A stretch of DNA of 49,962 nt from Pirellula sp. (GCA_021300155.1 JAJTID010000062.1:1-49962), one strand, 5' to 3'. Counted from the first letter of the stretch, positions 35,559 through 45,243 are shown. Notes: a model not told the origin generated them from the letters alone. Program-made: numbers and translations.

Positions 35559-35786
35559 ATGTCTGCAGACTGGTTCTTTATGAAGAGAGGTTTCTTTGGT
35601 AGCAAGAATGTAGGGCCGATTACTGAATCGGATTTCCTGCATAACATCGAGAAAGGTTTGATTAAACCTGAGACGCTCGTTTGTAGTACAACGAAAACGC
35701 ATGGACACTGGATTCATTTGCGGGACATTCGAGCGGGTATGCAGGTTTGGGACAAGACGCACCCAACGGACAAGAAAGCGGTTTGA
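35559..35786 (+). CDS. Small GYF_2 (DUF4339-like) domain protein
   Basis: A 75-residue single-domain protein. WFFMKRGFFGSKNVGPITESDFLHNIEKGLI matches the GYF_2/DUF4339 layout: an aromatic start, a turn, then G-P-(I/V)-(S/T) and a helix with Leu/Ile, ending in a Trp-rich strand (HGHWIHLRDI). These domains usually bind peptides and are often appended to membrane proteins in planctomycetes; here the domain stands alone. The ribosome binding site is GGGGAATTAGG before the ATG. It precedes the large unknown gene by 80 bases in the same direction. Confidence 0.75.
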   Translation: MSADWFFMKRGFFGSKNVGPITESDFLHNIEKGLIKPETLVCSTTKTHGHWIHLRDIRAGMQVWDKTHPTDKKAV

Positions 35787-35866
35787 GAACGCTCGACCTA
35801 CTTCCGAGAAATCACCCTTCCATCTACCATTACGTGAATTAAGCACGCATGGTGAGGGAGTGACGG

Positions 35867-38800
35867 GTGACTAACGACGGTAATGCAGATCGACGCGACG
35901 AAGATCTAGTCCAGGTACTCGGCTATCTCAATTTTTCGTCGGGCAAATCGGACCCGAAGTCACTCACTGCTCTCAATCGACTTTATAGTTGGGCGCTCGC
36001 AGGTGCCCCGAAACAATATAGCCCATACACGGGGCTACCTCCTTGGTTGACGCTACAACAGTGGTTGCAAGATCGTCTCGGTCGATTGCGCGATGAGAAG
36101 GAGATCTTTCGAGAAAGCGATCAGGCCAGCCAAGTCATACAGCTCGTGTGGCTCTACCTGCTACCAGAATATCTGGATTTTCATAGCGACCTTTTGTTTC
36201 ACCAAGAACCGGAAGGATTGTTCAACGGATTGTTTTTGGGGCGTGCGATCGAATGCATGTTGCAACAGGGTCCGCCGTGGAACGAAGTCGACAGATTGGT
36301 TTCGGGTTCAATCGAGCAACTCAATGACTACGTAGGGTTTCGTCCGGTCGCTGTTTTGGAAGGGCGACGACTCGAGCCCTACTCGCGTGAATGGCTCCGT
36401 CCCATTCCACTCTACATCCGCGATGTCGGTGTGGCTTTCGGTCCGTACTATGACATCGTCTCGAGAACATTGGAGATTCTGCGCAGCGCTTCCCCTCAGA
36501 TACTTCGCGATGCACAGTTCGATCCAGACAATCTCGACGAGATAGCGATGGATCCGCGGGCTTATGACTTCGACCATCCCGTGAACAAACGCCCCAATTA
36601 CTATTTTGGACAATGGGATCCAAACTTGATGGATTCCCAATCGAACTATCGACGGTTCGTATTGCAACAAGTGACGTTGAACGCGCTGTTGGCAAGAGTT
36701 AGTCAAGAGAAAGAGTTGCCGAGAGACCAACTGTTGACGGAAGCGTCCGTAGTGCTGGCCGGTACCATGTTGATGGCATCGGGGATTTCGGGTGGAAGCC
36801 CAAACGCGTTTTCTTCGACAACAACTCTTGTTCAGTTACTAGCGCATATCGCAAACTATCGCGATCAATTCTACTCAGACTTTCTGGAGAGAATCACAGG
36901 TCCGCATGCGGATCGGTTGAGGAGTGAAGCGGCTATTCGGCGTCAACCGCTCGGCGGTGCCCGACAACAGCTCAATACGAATCTTGCGCGTCTTCGAGCT
37001 TCACAAGTCGAGCACGTACAGTTGGCTCGTATCTTTGCTCGCATGGGGAGTGCGAACGCCGCCAAAGAAGAGTCGGATGACGTTCAAGTTCCATCGGCTC
37101 GCATACTCTGCCGCATCGATTGTTTGCTCACGATTGGGAATCAGTTTCTCAGGCGAGGAGAACTGGATAAGGCAGTAGAGATTCCCGATCAAATCTTCGA
37201 TTGGATCGAACGCGGTATTCAGTGTGGTGCGTTGGTCGATCCGTGGAACATTCTCGGCTTTTCAGGGAACTTCCCACGCTTTGTAGGTTCCGACGCTACG
37301 GTCAGCGATGAGCGAATCGAAGAGCTTGTTCAAATCATGGAACAGTTGTTTGGTTTGATGTCTCGGCTTTGGCGCGAAGCGGCCGCGACCAATCAGGAGT
37401 TGCTCTGCGAGCGTACCGAACAGCGATTTCGAACCATTGCCAATTGGTGGAGAAAATACGCACCTCACCAAGTTACAGATGTCGCCGCGACGGACCCACA
37501 GGACGTGTTGGACTCATCGCAATTGGTTGCGCGAGCGCTTCGATTGTGGCACCAGGGAGGAGCGGCAGCAGGTGATATTCGCTTTTGGACGCCTCACGCG
37601 GAACTGTTCGATTCCCCCAAGGCCTATGCGCTCGTCATCGAAGCATTGCTAGATCGCGCGGACTTTGTTGGGGCGATGGCCTTGATTGTGCATTGGCTTA
37701 GTCAAGCGGAACGCGTGGGCCTGCAAAGTGGAAATACCTCCTACTCCGACTTGGCTCGCAATTGGCTCGAACAGCTTATCGAATCCCAGAGCGCTTCGAG
37801 TATCGACGAAGCAGATGGAACTAATGGAAAATCCTGTTGGCCCACGATCGAGAAGTTCTTTGATTATCTCGAGGCCAACGGCGAATCCTATTGGGCGGTA
37901 CCTGAATTTCGTTTAGGAGATTCGCTTTCACCGAAGAAGCCCAAAAAGAATGACAATCTGTTCGTCGCTGGTTCCAACGATGCGGAGGATGAAGATCCAA
38001 CGTCCTCGATCTACGGTGCGGCATATGAAGATGTGACTTATGAAGACACCACAGACGATGGGAACGATGCTCCTATTTTTGAGCAGGATGAAGGAACGCC
38101 GGAAGAATTGATCGCCGAATCGAAGCGTCTCAACGAGCACCTTACGTTCTTGGTCGCGTTAGCGCAAATGTGGAAGTTGGTCTCTCAGTCGCTTCACTCG
38201 ATCAAACATCGCGATCCGCAAACGGCTTCGGCCGAGCAAGAGCGGATGGTCGCGGCACTGAAACGTTGGAGTGAACAGTGCCTATCGAATCGCCATGGAC
38301 TCATCCAATTGCTTGATCAAATTCAAGCGTACAAGATCGCGAGGGGTGGCACCGACACCGACTCGATGGGCCGATACGATCGCAAACGTGTGGTCAAGGA
38401 ATCGCTGATGGAGCGGGTGCTCTCCGCAGCCGTAGAGACAGCGGATGCGGGAAGACTTTTGATCGGCGCCGTGCTGGCGCTCGCGGACGATCGTGATCAT
38501 TTCGGCGAGCGACTCAGCCAAATGCCAAAGGATGAGTTGTTAACCATCGAGTTGTTTGGCAATTTGATGGCTGGCCGACGAAGTCGCGTGGAGGATTCCT
38601 TTCCGGACTTTGTTTCGGTCATTCGCGATCAGAAATTGCTCTATGTGTCCCTGGCGCGTGGGGGAGATCCTCGCGAAATACTGACGGCTCGTGTCCGTCG
38701 TCGGGCATTGTCCCATTTGCTGACATGGTTGCCGAGGCAAGGGTTGTTTTACCAAGCGTGCCGATTGGTCGATACGGCGCGGCACATGGAGCATACAAAC

Positions 38801-40066
38801 CCTGTTGGTCACGGTGCGGTGACTGAGTTCGATGACTTGTTTCAGATCGCATTCAAGTCGATGGTACGCTGCTTGGTTCGAAACGCATACCATTGGCACG
38901 CAGATCCTAAAGCGAGCAGCACCAAAGAGAGCAAATCGAACAGAGAGGGAAAAACGGCTAAAGAAGGCAAGGGCACCAGGAAGAAAAGATTACCTCCGCC
39001 GTCCCATTGGGACAAATTGGAGCTCGATGCGTTGGTCGATTTGAATCCCCCGGAGCCCGACCAAGAACAGTTGGTACCATTGCTAGAACAACTGACTGAA
39101 ATCCTGTTGGGGAGTTGGCTATCCCATTCACGCACGCTTCGATTGAGCGTGTTGGAAACCATCGACGGTTCCGGCTCTTGGAAGAATTTGTGTGACTTCA
39201 TTCAACGGTACGGCAAGGGTCTTCTAACGCAGGGTTTCTTGAAACTTTCCAATGTGCGGGCCATATTGCATCAGGGAGTTGGCAACTACCTTCAGCATGC
39301 AATGGAGAATCGCGACATCGAAGAATTGAGTCCACTGCTCGATGCACTCTCGGCCGGCATAATCGCACCCGAGGAGGCACAACGCTGGCTATCTGTCGTC
39401 TTTGAAGCAATCATTGATCATTACGGAGAGTACAAGGACTATAACAGCACGACGACGCAGTCCGATCGGGGCGAGATGCTGTTTATGTTCCTCGATTTCT
39501 TGCGATTGCGAGTTCGATACGATCGGGTTTGCTGGAATCTCAAGCCAGTGTTTTGGGCGCATGAGGTATTGGTACATTCCGGTTGCCAGAATTCCGCTCA
39601 ACAGTGGAGACGCGCATTGGCGGAACGCGTCGCCAGAGAATCAGACCAGTACTTGGAACGGCTCTCAAAATTGCAAGAGATGTACGCCATGAAGATGCCA
39701 ACCGTAGCGGACCGGCTCAATGAACGATTTGTCAAGCCGATGACGATCGATAGGATGCGCGCACTCATTCGGCCAGCAATACGTCAGTTGCGAGCCAACG
39801 ACGAGGAAGAAAGCCATGCTTTCGAATTGTTAGTCCAGGAAGCCCACTTGATGATGCGCGAGCCGACTGGTGTCGGACTCGACATTCCTGCTTGGTTGGT
39901 CATGCTCGAAGATGAAGTGGAGCGTGTGTTGCAAAACAATCGAGTAATCCCACAAGTGCAACGTCTAGAGAGATCCGTGCCAGCCATTGTGATTCCGTTC
40001 ACGCAGATACAGTCCCAGCTCAACGCAGTGATGGCACACAATCGAACTCTTCGTGGCCCAACATGA
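35867..40066 (+). CDS. Very large planctomycete-type protein of unknown function
   Basis: A 1399-residue, mostly helical, apparently soluble protein; I see no signal peptide or membrane segment. The start is GTG 35867. Features in order: a Trp/Tyr-rich N-terminal region (about 20-260, with PPWLTLQQWLQDRLGRLRDE and YYFGQWDPNLMDSQ), a Gly/Ser/Thr stretch near 305 (MASGISGGSPNAFSSTTT), an acidic disordered insert (about 690-745, with NDAEDEDPTSS and EDTTDDGNDAP), and a Lys/Arg-rich linker (about 1012-1042, with KESKSNREGKTAKEGKGT). The helical segments resemble TPR-like or HEAT-like arrays but I cannot assign a repeat. It reads as one unbroken frame and has the codon character of its neighbours, so it is real. 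Function is unknown. Confidence 0.8.
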   Translation: MTNDGNADRRDEDLVQVLGYLNFSSGKSDPKSLTALNRLYSWALAGAPKQYSPYTGLPPWLTLQQWLQDRLGRLRDEKEIFRESDQASQVIQLVWLYLLPEYLDFHSDLLFHQEPEGLFNGLFLGRAIECMLQQGPPWNEVDRLVSGSIEQLNDYVGFRPVAVLEGRRLEPYSREWLRPIPLYIRDVGVAFGPYYDIVSRTLEILRSASPQILRDAQFDPDNLDEIAMDPRAYDFDHPVNKRPNYYFGQWDPNLMDSQSNYRRFVLQQVTLNALLARVSQEKELPRDQLLTEASVVLAGTMLMASGISGGSPNAFSSTTTLVQLLAHIANYRDQFYSDFLERITGPHADRLRSEAAIRRQPLGGARQQLNTNLARLRASQVEHVQLARIFARMGSANAAKEESDDVQVPSARILCRIDCLLTIGNQFLRRGELDKAVEIPDQIFDWIERGIQCGALVDPWNILGFSGNFPRFVGSDATVSDERIEELVQIMEQLFGLMSRLWREAAATNQELLCERTEQRFRTIANWWRKYAPHQVTDVAATDPQDVLDSSQLVARALRLWHQGGAAAGDIRFWTPHAELFDSPKAYALVIEALLDRADFVGAMALIVHWLSQAERVGLQSGNTSYSDLARNWLEQLIESQSASSIDEADGTNGKSCWPTIEKFFDYLEANGESYWAVPEFRLGDSLSPKKPKKNDNLFVAGSNDAEDEDPTSSIYGAAYEDVTYEDTTDDGNDAPIFEQDEGTPEELIAESKRLNEHLTFLVALAQMWKLVSQSLHSIKHRDPQTASAEQERMVAALKRWSEQCLSNRHGLIQLLDQIQAYKIARGGTDTDSMGRYDRKRVVKESLMERVLSAAVETADAGRLLIGAVLALADDRDHFGERLSQMPKDELLTIELFGNLMAGRRSRVEDSFPDFVSVIRDQKLLYVSLARGGDPREILTARVRRRALSHLLTWLPRQGLFYQACRLVDTARHMEHTNPVGHGAVTEFDDLFQIAFKSMVRCLVRNAYHWHADPKASSTKESKSNREGKTAKEGKGTRKKRLPPPSHWDKLELDALVDLNPPEPDQEQLVPLLEQLTEILLGSWLSHSRTLRLSVLETIDGSGSWKNLCDFIQRYGKGLLTQGFLKLSNVRAILHQGVGNYLQHAMENRDIEELSPLLDALSAGIIAPEEAQRWLSVVFEAIIDHYGEYKDYNSTTTQSDRGEMLFMFLDFLRLRVRYDRVCWNLKPVFWAHEVLVHSGCQNSAQQWRRALAERVARESDQYLERLSKLQEMYAMKMPTVADRLNERFVKPMTIDRMRALIRPAIRQLRANDEEESHAFELLVQEAHLMMREPTGVGLDIPAWLVMLEDEVERVLQNNRVIPQVQRLERSVPAIVIPFTQIQSQLNAVMAHNRTLRGPT

Positions 40067-40124
40067 CCCCGGTGCCCATCACTGATTGCGTCCGTCATTT
40101 ACTCATGATGCCACATCTCCTGGA

Positions 40125-40679
40125 ATGAGCATGGAACCATTAGAAATTGAATGCAAGTTTTTGGTCACGGATCGCGAGTCCCTTACGAAAGGGATTCTCT
40201 CGTGGGGCGGAGTCTTTCTTCAAAATGAAACGCATTGCGATACCTATCTCCGACATCCATCGCGCGACTTTCGAGTTACAGACGAAGCGTTACGCATCCG
40301 TGAACTCAATGGGAAGCCGTTGATAACTTACAAAGGGCCGCGACTGCCTGGTCCGGTGAAGATACGACCCGAGATTGAATTGCCATTGGTACCCCATACT
40401 GTCGAATCCTGGCTAAGTATTTGGCAACATCTTGGCTTCGAGATTGTTGCGCGTGTATCCAAGGTTCGGTCGGTCTACAAGATCGCGACGCATGAGCGAG
40501 AACTCACCATCACGATGGATTGCGTCGAAGGGGTCGGCGAGTATGCCGAAATCGAGCGGGTCATCGAAGACCCTGCAGCGATTGAGAATGCAAAGAATGA
40601 TATACTCGAACTCGCAGCGCAGTTAGGTTTGGGGCAAATGGAAAAACGGAGCTACCTGAGTCTTTTATTGGGGCAGTAG
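40125..40679 (+). CDS. CYTH-domain protein (CyaB / class IV adenylate-cyclase-like)
   Basis: A protein of about 184 residues of the CYTH (CyaB-thiamine triphosphatase) superfamily. The N-terminal ExExK motif is EIECKF, with the following charged tunnel residues in RIRELNGKPLITYKGP, RPEIELPL, and a C-terminal RSYLSLLL. CYTH enzymes act on triphosphates: ATP to cAMP, thiamine triphosphate or inorganic triphosphate; which one is unclear. The frame is open to TTG 40086. ATG 40125 or ATG 40131 (GGA upstream) fit better because the family motif starts about eight residues later. Confidence 0.85.
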   Translation: MSMEPLEIECKFLVTDRESLTKGILSWGGVFLQNETHCDTYLRHPSRDFRVTDEALRIRELNGKPLITYKGPRLPGPVKIRPEIELPLVPHTVESWLSIWQHLGFEIVARVSKVRSVYKIATHERELTITMDCVEGVGEYAEIERVIEDPAAIENAKNDILELAAQLGLGQMEKRSYLSLLLGQ

Positions 40680-40726
40680 CTTCTGTTTCGTTTGCTTTCT
40701 CCATCGAGCCCCCCTAGAATCCAACC

Positions 40727-41557
40727 ATGTTTCAAACACTATATCTTGGGAAATTGTCGGGAATTCGTCTCTACATCCACTGGACCTTTTGGTGGTTACT
40801 CATCTATGTTTTTCTGAGCCAAATCGGATCTGGTCTGTCGCAAACCTTGGGCCTGATCGGGTTCGTTCTGGCCGTTTTCGGTTGTGTTTTCTTGCATGAA
40901 CTAGGGCATGCCTTCTCTGGACGGTGGTTCGGTGTTCAAACGCAAGACATAACGATGATGCCCATCGGCGGATTGGCGAGGATGGGTACTCCCACCACGC
41001 CGTTAGCAGAATTGGTGATTGCCGCTTGTGGGCCACTCGTCAATGTGGTGATCGCCATGGTCCTGGCATTGGGTTTCGCCGTAAAAGCCAATTTGGGGGG
41101 GCCAATCGAGCTCAGCAATATGGGGTTTGTCGAGCAGCTTCTCATTGCCAATGTCGGATTGGTCATCTTCAATCTGTTGCCCGTTTATCCGATGGATGGT
41201 GGCCGTATCGTCAGGGCAATATTAAAGTTCTTTGTACCGAGCGAAAAGGCTGTCTATTGGACAGCGAGGCTTGGTCAGGTATTGGCAGGAATATTCTTCC
41301 TGTATGGTCTGTTCTATTCCTGGCAGATAGCGTTTATCTTCGCAATCATGTTTGTGGTTTGCTCCGCCGAGATCTTTCAGGCGAAAGTGAAGAAAGCCTT
41401 TATGGAGGGCCAGTTTCCTGGGGGCTTTTCCCCCAACTCAAGCCCCCAACCTCAAAGTGGTCCATTCGGAGGATTTGGTGGTTTTGACTCAGGAAAAGCA
41501 TCACCAGGCGATTCTGGAGAGGTTATTGACGCTGAAGAAGTTCGCCGCGTTCAATAA
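40727..41557 (+). CDS. M50-family site-2-type intramembrane metalloprotease
   Basis: A 276-residue membrane protein with about six membrane segments. The zinc motif HELGH is at 57-61 (FLHELGHAFSGRWFGV), and the second metal-binding block is NLLPVYPMDGGRIVRAIL with D157. These residues lie in membrane helices as in S2P/SpoIVFB-like proteases, which cut membrane-bound regulators. The lack of a PDZ domain and the short length suggest the SpoIVFB-like subgroup. A Pro/Ser/Gly-rich cytosolic tail (about 230-276) ends the protein. It lies 47 bases after the CYTH gene and 49 before the photolyase-family gene, all in one direction. Confidence 0.93.
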   Translation: MFQTLYLGKLSGIRLYIHWTFWWLLIYVFLSQIGSGLSQTLGLIGFVLAVFGCVFLHELGHAFSGRWFGVQTQDITMMPIGGLARMGTPTTPLAELVIAACGPLVNVVIAMVLALGFAVKANLGGPIELSNMGFVEQLLIANVGLVIFNLLPVYPMDGGRIVRAILKFFVPSEKAVYWTARLGQVLAGIFFLYGLFYSWQIAFIFAIMFVVCSAEIFQAKVKKAFMEGQFPGGFSPNSSPQPQSGPFGGFGGFDSGKASPGDSGEVIDAEEVRRVQ

Positions 41558-41606
41558 CCTCTGTAACTTATCAGTCAACGTTTTCCTTTCCCCAGAATAG
41601 CCTCGC

Positions 41607-43175
41607 ATGGCGAAAACAAGAAGTAAGAAAAAGACGCCCATCACGGCAGACCGGGCAATTGAGGGCACGACAACCCAGCCTTACTTGGCTGATGCTTCAG
41701 CCCAACTGAATGGGCGAGTTGCGGTTGTTTATCCACACCAACTGTTTCATGCTTCAGAGTTGATCGCCAATAATTCGATTGTCTACTTAGTCGAAGATCC
41801 CTTGTTCTTCCGTCAGTATACTTTTCATCGACAAAAGCTAATGCTTCATCGTTCGAGCATGAAGCGGTTTGCCGATGAGCTTGCGACCAAGCAAAAGAAA
41901 ATCGTCCGTTATGTTGAAGCCGCAGAGCTCAAGAGATCGGGGGATATTGTCAACCGATGGAAGAAGGATCGAGTGAAGGCAGTCCAACTCTACGATCTCG
42001 AAGATGATTGGCTTCGACGACGCTTGACCGTCGCATGCCAACAACACTCTATTGAATTGGACGTTTTGCCGAGCCTCAACTTTGTTACACCGACGGACTC
42101 GATCGAAGCGTTCGTTGGAGCCAAGAAGAAACTTTTCTTCACGCAGTTCTATATTGAACAAAGGAAAAGACTAGGATGTCTGCTCGAAGAAGACGGAACT
42201 CCCGTGGGTGGGAAATGGAGTTTTGATACAGAGAATCGAAAGAAGCTTCCCAAGAATGTATCGATTCCAAAAACTAGCTTCGCCAAAGTCGATTCGTTTG
42301 CTGAAGAGGCTAGGATCTATGTGAGTTCGCATTTTCCTGATAGCTTGGGTGTGGATAGCGATTTGATCTATCCAACGAGCCGACGCGAGGCCATTCGCTG
42401 GTTGGAAGACTTTCTCGAAGAGCGTTTGACGTTATTTGGAGACTATGAAGATGCCATCGATCCCAACGAAGCGATTTTGTTTCACTCTTGTCTGACTCCG
42501 ATGCTCAACATTGGTCTCCTTTCGCCGCGCGACATCATCGATCGTTCGATGGCCTATTCCGATCGGGTGCCCCTAAACTCGCTCGAAGGCTTCGTTCGGC
42601 AAGTGATCGGTTGGCGAGAATTCGTGCGAGCTGTCTATCGAACGCGCGGCGTGCAACAGCGAACAACCAACTATTGGAAACATAATCGCCCTATTCCTGG
42701 TTCCTTCTACGATGGCACGACTGGAATTGAACCGGTAGATATCGTGATTCGTCGCGTACTGGAAATGGGATACTGTCATCATATCGAACGATTGATGATT
42801 CTAGGGAACTTTATGCTTTTATGCGATTTCGATCCGGACGAGGTTTACCGTTGGTTTATGGAAATGTTTATCGACGCGTACGATTGGGTGATGGTTCCGA
42901 ACATCTATGGCATGAGCCAACACGCGGACGGTGGATTGATGACTACGAAACCGTACATTAGCGGATCGAGTTACGTGCTGAGGATGAGCAGCTTCAAGAA
43001 AGGGCCTTGGTGCGAGATCTGGGATGCACTCTACTGGCGTTTCATGAGCAAGCATCGCAAGTTCTTCGAGGGGAATGCACGAATGGGAGTCATGGTGAGC
43101 CAACTCGACAAAATGGGCAGTAAGTTGGACAAACACACGGCCATCGCCGAGTCATTTCTACTGAAGTTGAAGTGA
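41607..43175 (+). CDS. Photolyase/cryptochrome-family protein related to bacterial (6-4) photolyases
   Basis: A 522-residue flavoprotein of the photolyase-related group that includes Agrobacterium PhrB. Hallmarks are VVYPHQLF near the N-terminus, EDPLFFRQYTFHRQKLMLHRSSMK, the FAD-binding region YCHHIERLMILGNFMLL, DAYDWVMVPNIYGMSQHADGG, and TTKPYISGSSYVLRM. PhrB-type enzymes carry a [4Fe-4S] cluster, but the cluster cysteines seem largely absent: after the SGSSY block the sequence is FKKGPWCEIWDALYW, with one Cys only. I recall a related subgroup with this pattern, which probably lacks the cluster. It could be a photolyase or light sensor. A Lys-rich N-terminal tail (about 1-10) is odd. Confidence 0.9.
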   Translation: MAKTRSKKKTPITADRAIEGTTTQPYLADASAQLNGRVAVVYPHQLFHASELIANNSIVYLVEDPLFFRQYTFHRQKLMLHRSSMKRFADELATKQKKIVRYVEAAELKRSGDIVNRWKKDRVKAVQLYDLEDDWLRRRLTVACQQHSIELDVLPSLNFVTPTDSIEAFVGAKKKLFFTQFYIEQRKRLGCLLEEDGTPVGGKWSFDTENRKKLPKNVSIPKTSFAKVDSFAEEARIYVSSHFPDSLGVDSDLIYPTSRREAIRWLEDFLEERLTLFGDYEDAIDPNEAILFHSCLTPMLNIGLLSPRDIIDRSMAYSDRVPLNSLEGFVRQVIGWREFVRAVYRTRGVQQRTTNYWKHNRPIPGSFYDGTTGIEPVDIVIRRVLEMGYCHHIERLMILGNFMLLCDFDPDEVYRWFMEMFIDAYDWVMVPNIYGMSQHADGGLMTTKPYISGSSYVLRMSSFKKGPWCEIWDALYWRFMSKHRKFFEGNARMGVMVSQLDKMGSKLDKHTAIAESFLLKLK

Positions 43176-43259
43176 CGGCGCACACGAGATGAAATTGATC
43201 GAATACAGAAAGGTACCGCTCATTACCCACGAACCCGAGCGAGCCTTTTGTCGTGTCGG

Positions 43260-44348
43260 TTAGGTAGACGCGGGAGTAATCGATGGCGGAGTGGCAGGGG
43301 GGGTGGCTGGTGCTGGCCCATGTGGTTTTGCTTTGGGGGCGAATACCAGTACCGTTACTGCTCCAACAATACCGATCAACAGAGCACCGATGAAGTAAGG
43401 GTTGATCTGCGACAGTGTACCTTTGACGGTCATCGAGGTGAACGTATTCACGACAGGTGCGAACCCAAAGACCAATGGCATCACGAACACTGGCTTGCCA
43501 CCATAGTTGAACGCCAAGATGATTCCCATCGCTCCCATCGCGCCTGCTGTACCTGCAAAGATTGACCACATCATGCCAGGCAAGACATCACGCCAATCGA
43601 GTTTGAACCCATCATCCGGAGACGCCATCAAGATCATCACCGGTACAGCAACAGCGATGATGAAATAAGCGATACCCACGCAGCAAAAAGGACGTAAACG
43701 AGATCCGCCCATCTTGGTTTGCCCAATATGCAACACAGGACCATATGCCCCCCAGCAAACTACCGCCAGCAGTATCGAAGCGCCGATAGCAAACGGGTTC
43801 GATGTATCCTTTACTTCGATTTTGGCTTCGTCTCCTGACTTCGCTTGTTCTGTGTCGGCTTTCACTTCTGCTGCAACTGGCTTCGCAGGTTTTGGTTTGT
43901 TCATCAGAACGCCGACAGCCCCGACTGCAACCAACACCAGTCCTAGTAGAAACAATGGCTTGATCTGTGAGAACGACTTATTGATCCAAGAGGTAACCAA
44001 TGTGTTTACCACGGGAGCTCCACCGAAAACAATCGGCATCACATAGATTGGGTCGCCTTTGAACGCAACCGCCAGTGTCACGCCGAGGGCACCAAGTGCC
44101 CCGACTGTTCCCGCAAGCAGAGAAAGGATTGTTCCGTAGACAGACCAATGGCCTTTTTCACTTTTGCTCCCTAACCAAATCGCAGGAACCAAGACAGCGA
44201 TAAGGAAATAAGCAATACCGACGCCGATAAAGGCCCGAAGAGAACTATGACCCAATCGATCAGTCCCCTCGTGCAACAATATTCCGTACACTCCCCAACT
44301 TAGTGCAGTCATGGCCGTGAACAACAAAACCAACGGGAGCTTAATCAT
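43260..44348 (-). CDS. Internally duplicated 10-helix membrane protein (EamA/DMT-like)
   Basis: A 362-residue membrane protein whose two halves are clearly homologous. TALSWGVYGILLHEGTDRLG matches VCWGAYGPVLHIGQTKMGG, VGIAYFLIAVLVPAI matches VGIAYFIIAVAVPVM, and GTVGALGALGVTLA matches GTAGAMGAMGIILA. About five membrane segments occur per half, joined by a charged linker (about 155-185, PAKPVAAEVKADTEQAKSG), and the C-terminus is Pro/Thr/Ala-rich. This layout resembles the duplicated EamA/drug-metabolite transporter fold or the RhaT type, but no substrate motif is recognised. It is preceded on the same strand by an unknown gene and is probably co-transcribed. Confidence 0.75.
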   Translation of the reverse strand: MIKLPLVLLFTAMTALSWGVYGILLHEGTDRLGHSSLRAFIGVGIAYFLIAVLVPAIWLGSKSEKGHWSVYGTILSLLAGTVGALGALGVTLAVAFKGDPIYVMPIVFGGAPVVNTLVTSWINKSFSQIKPLFLLGLVLVAVGAVGVLMNKPKPAKPVAAEVKADTEQAKSGDEAKIEVKDTSNPFAIGASILLAVVCWGAYGPVLHIGQTKMGGSRLRPFCCVGIAYFIIAVAVPVMILMASPDDGFKLDWRDVLPGMMWSIFAGTAGAMGAMGIILAFNYGGKPVFVMPLVFGFAPVVNTFTSMTVKGTLSQINPYFIGALLIGIVGAVTVLVFAPKAKPHGPAPATPPATPPSITPAST

Positions 44349-44392
44349 TTCGCGATCGTCGTATGGGGAACGGAACAGGCGACCGCAGTAGT

Positions 44393-45136
44393 TTATCTCG
44401 CTGCAATCGCGTTTTGAAGTGGCTTAAGGATATGTTCCACAACGTAGTTGTCCATGAGATCACGCATCAAACCATCCAAACGAGCCAATTCTTCTGGGAA
44501 TTTTTCATCAGGCGTCAACGATTCGAAGCGTCGAACGGTCACATAAACGCTCAAAAGCTCTTCGTTGTATTCGCCCGATTTGGTCTGATAAACCGTCGTC
44601 CTCGGCTCAACATTGATCCTCGCGTGAGTTCGAAAAGTGTCGTCTAACGAGATTTGGAGCGAGGGATCGTAACTCATCAAGTGTGAACCGGGACGTTTTG
44701 CTATCGCCTCAAACGCGGCAGGAACACCCATGGCGTCGGCCAAAATCTGATTGTGATTGCCACGGCAATTGTAGTCGAATCCATACATCAAGCCGATAGA
44801 CTCGCAATCCAGTTTGCTAATGGATAACAGATACGGAACCATATCTAGGATCTGTGCATGCTGTTCCATCGCTTCCTCAAGAGTATTTGGATTGACGATC
44901 CCACTGCAGATTCGCCTAGGCTCGACGGAAGCCCAGCGATAAGCACCGTGAGACTTGTCTTCCTCAAGAATAAACTCACCCTTTTCACGCTGGTAAAAAT
45001 GTCCCATCTTTGGATACCGGCGTTGCAATTGCTCGAAGTAGTGCAACACAGTCTCGCGTTGACTAGGAAGATCCATTTCCGTATGGAGATGAGTGTTGAC
45101 ATAAAAATCGTCGCTCAAAGATGCATACGGGTTCAT
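44393..45136 (-). CDS. Conserved protein of unknown function
   Basis: A protein of about 247 residues, soluble, with no signal peptide. It begins NPYASLSDDFYVNTHLHTEMDLP and contains RRYPKMGHFYQREKGEFILEED, GLMYGFDYNCRGNHNQI and RINVEPRTTVYQTKSG. I recognise no catalytic motif; the tone is that of planctomycete-type conserved hypotheticals. The start chosen is ATG 45136 (GAGC upstream); a TTG at 45148 would add four residues. The membrane-protein gene follows after 44 bases on the same strand. A promoter is visible upstream. Confidence 0.65.
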   Translation of the reverse strand: MNPYASLSDDFYVNTHLHTEMDLPSQRETVLHYFEQLQRRYPKMGHFYQREKGEFILEEDKSHGAYRWASVEPRRICSGIVNPNTLEEAMEQHAQILDMVPYLLSISKLDCESIGLMYGFDYNCRGNHNQILADAMGVPAAFEAIAKRPGSHLMSYDPSLQISLDDTFRTHARINVEPRTTVYQTKSGEYNEELLSVYVTVRRFESLTPDEKFPEELARLDGLMRDLMDNYVVEHILKPLQNAIAAR

Positions 45137-45215
45137 GATGCTGCTCAAATCGAAAAAGGGTCACAAGCCTACTGAAAATTCGACGAACACACCGAGTAGA
45201 CTCTTGGATGCGATT

Positions 45216-45243
45216 AGTATAGCGCCCAATCGCGTTGAATCAA
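45216..45243 (-). promoter_or_regulatory. Sigma70-type promoter for the 45136 gene
   Basis: Read on the minus strand, TTGATT (45243-45238) and TATACT (45221-45216) are separated by 16 bases. The -35 box overlaps the stop of the metallo-beta-lactamase gene. Confidence 0.4.
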
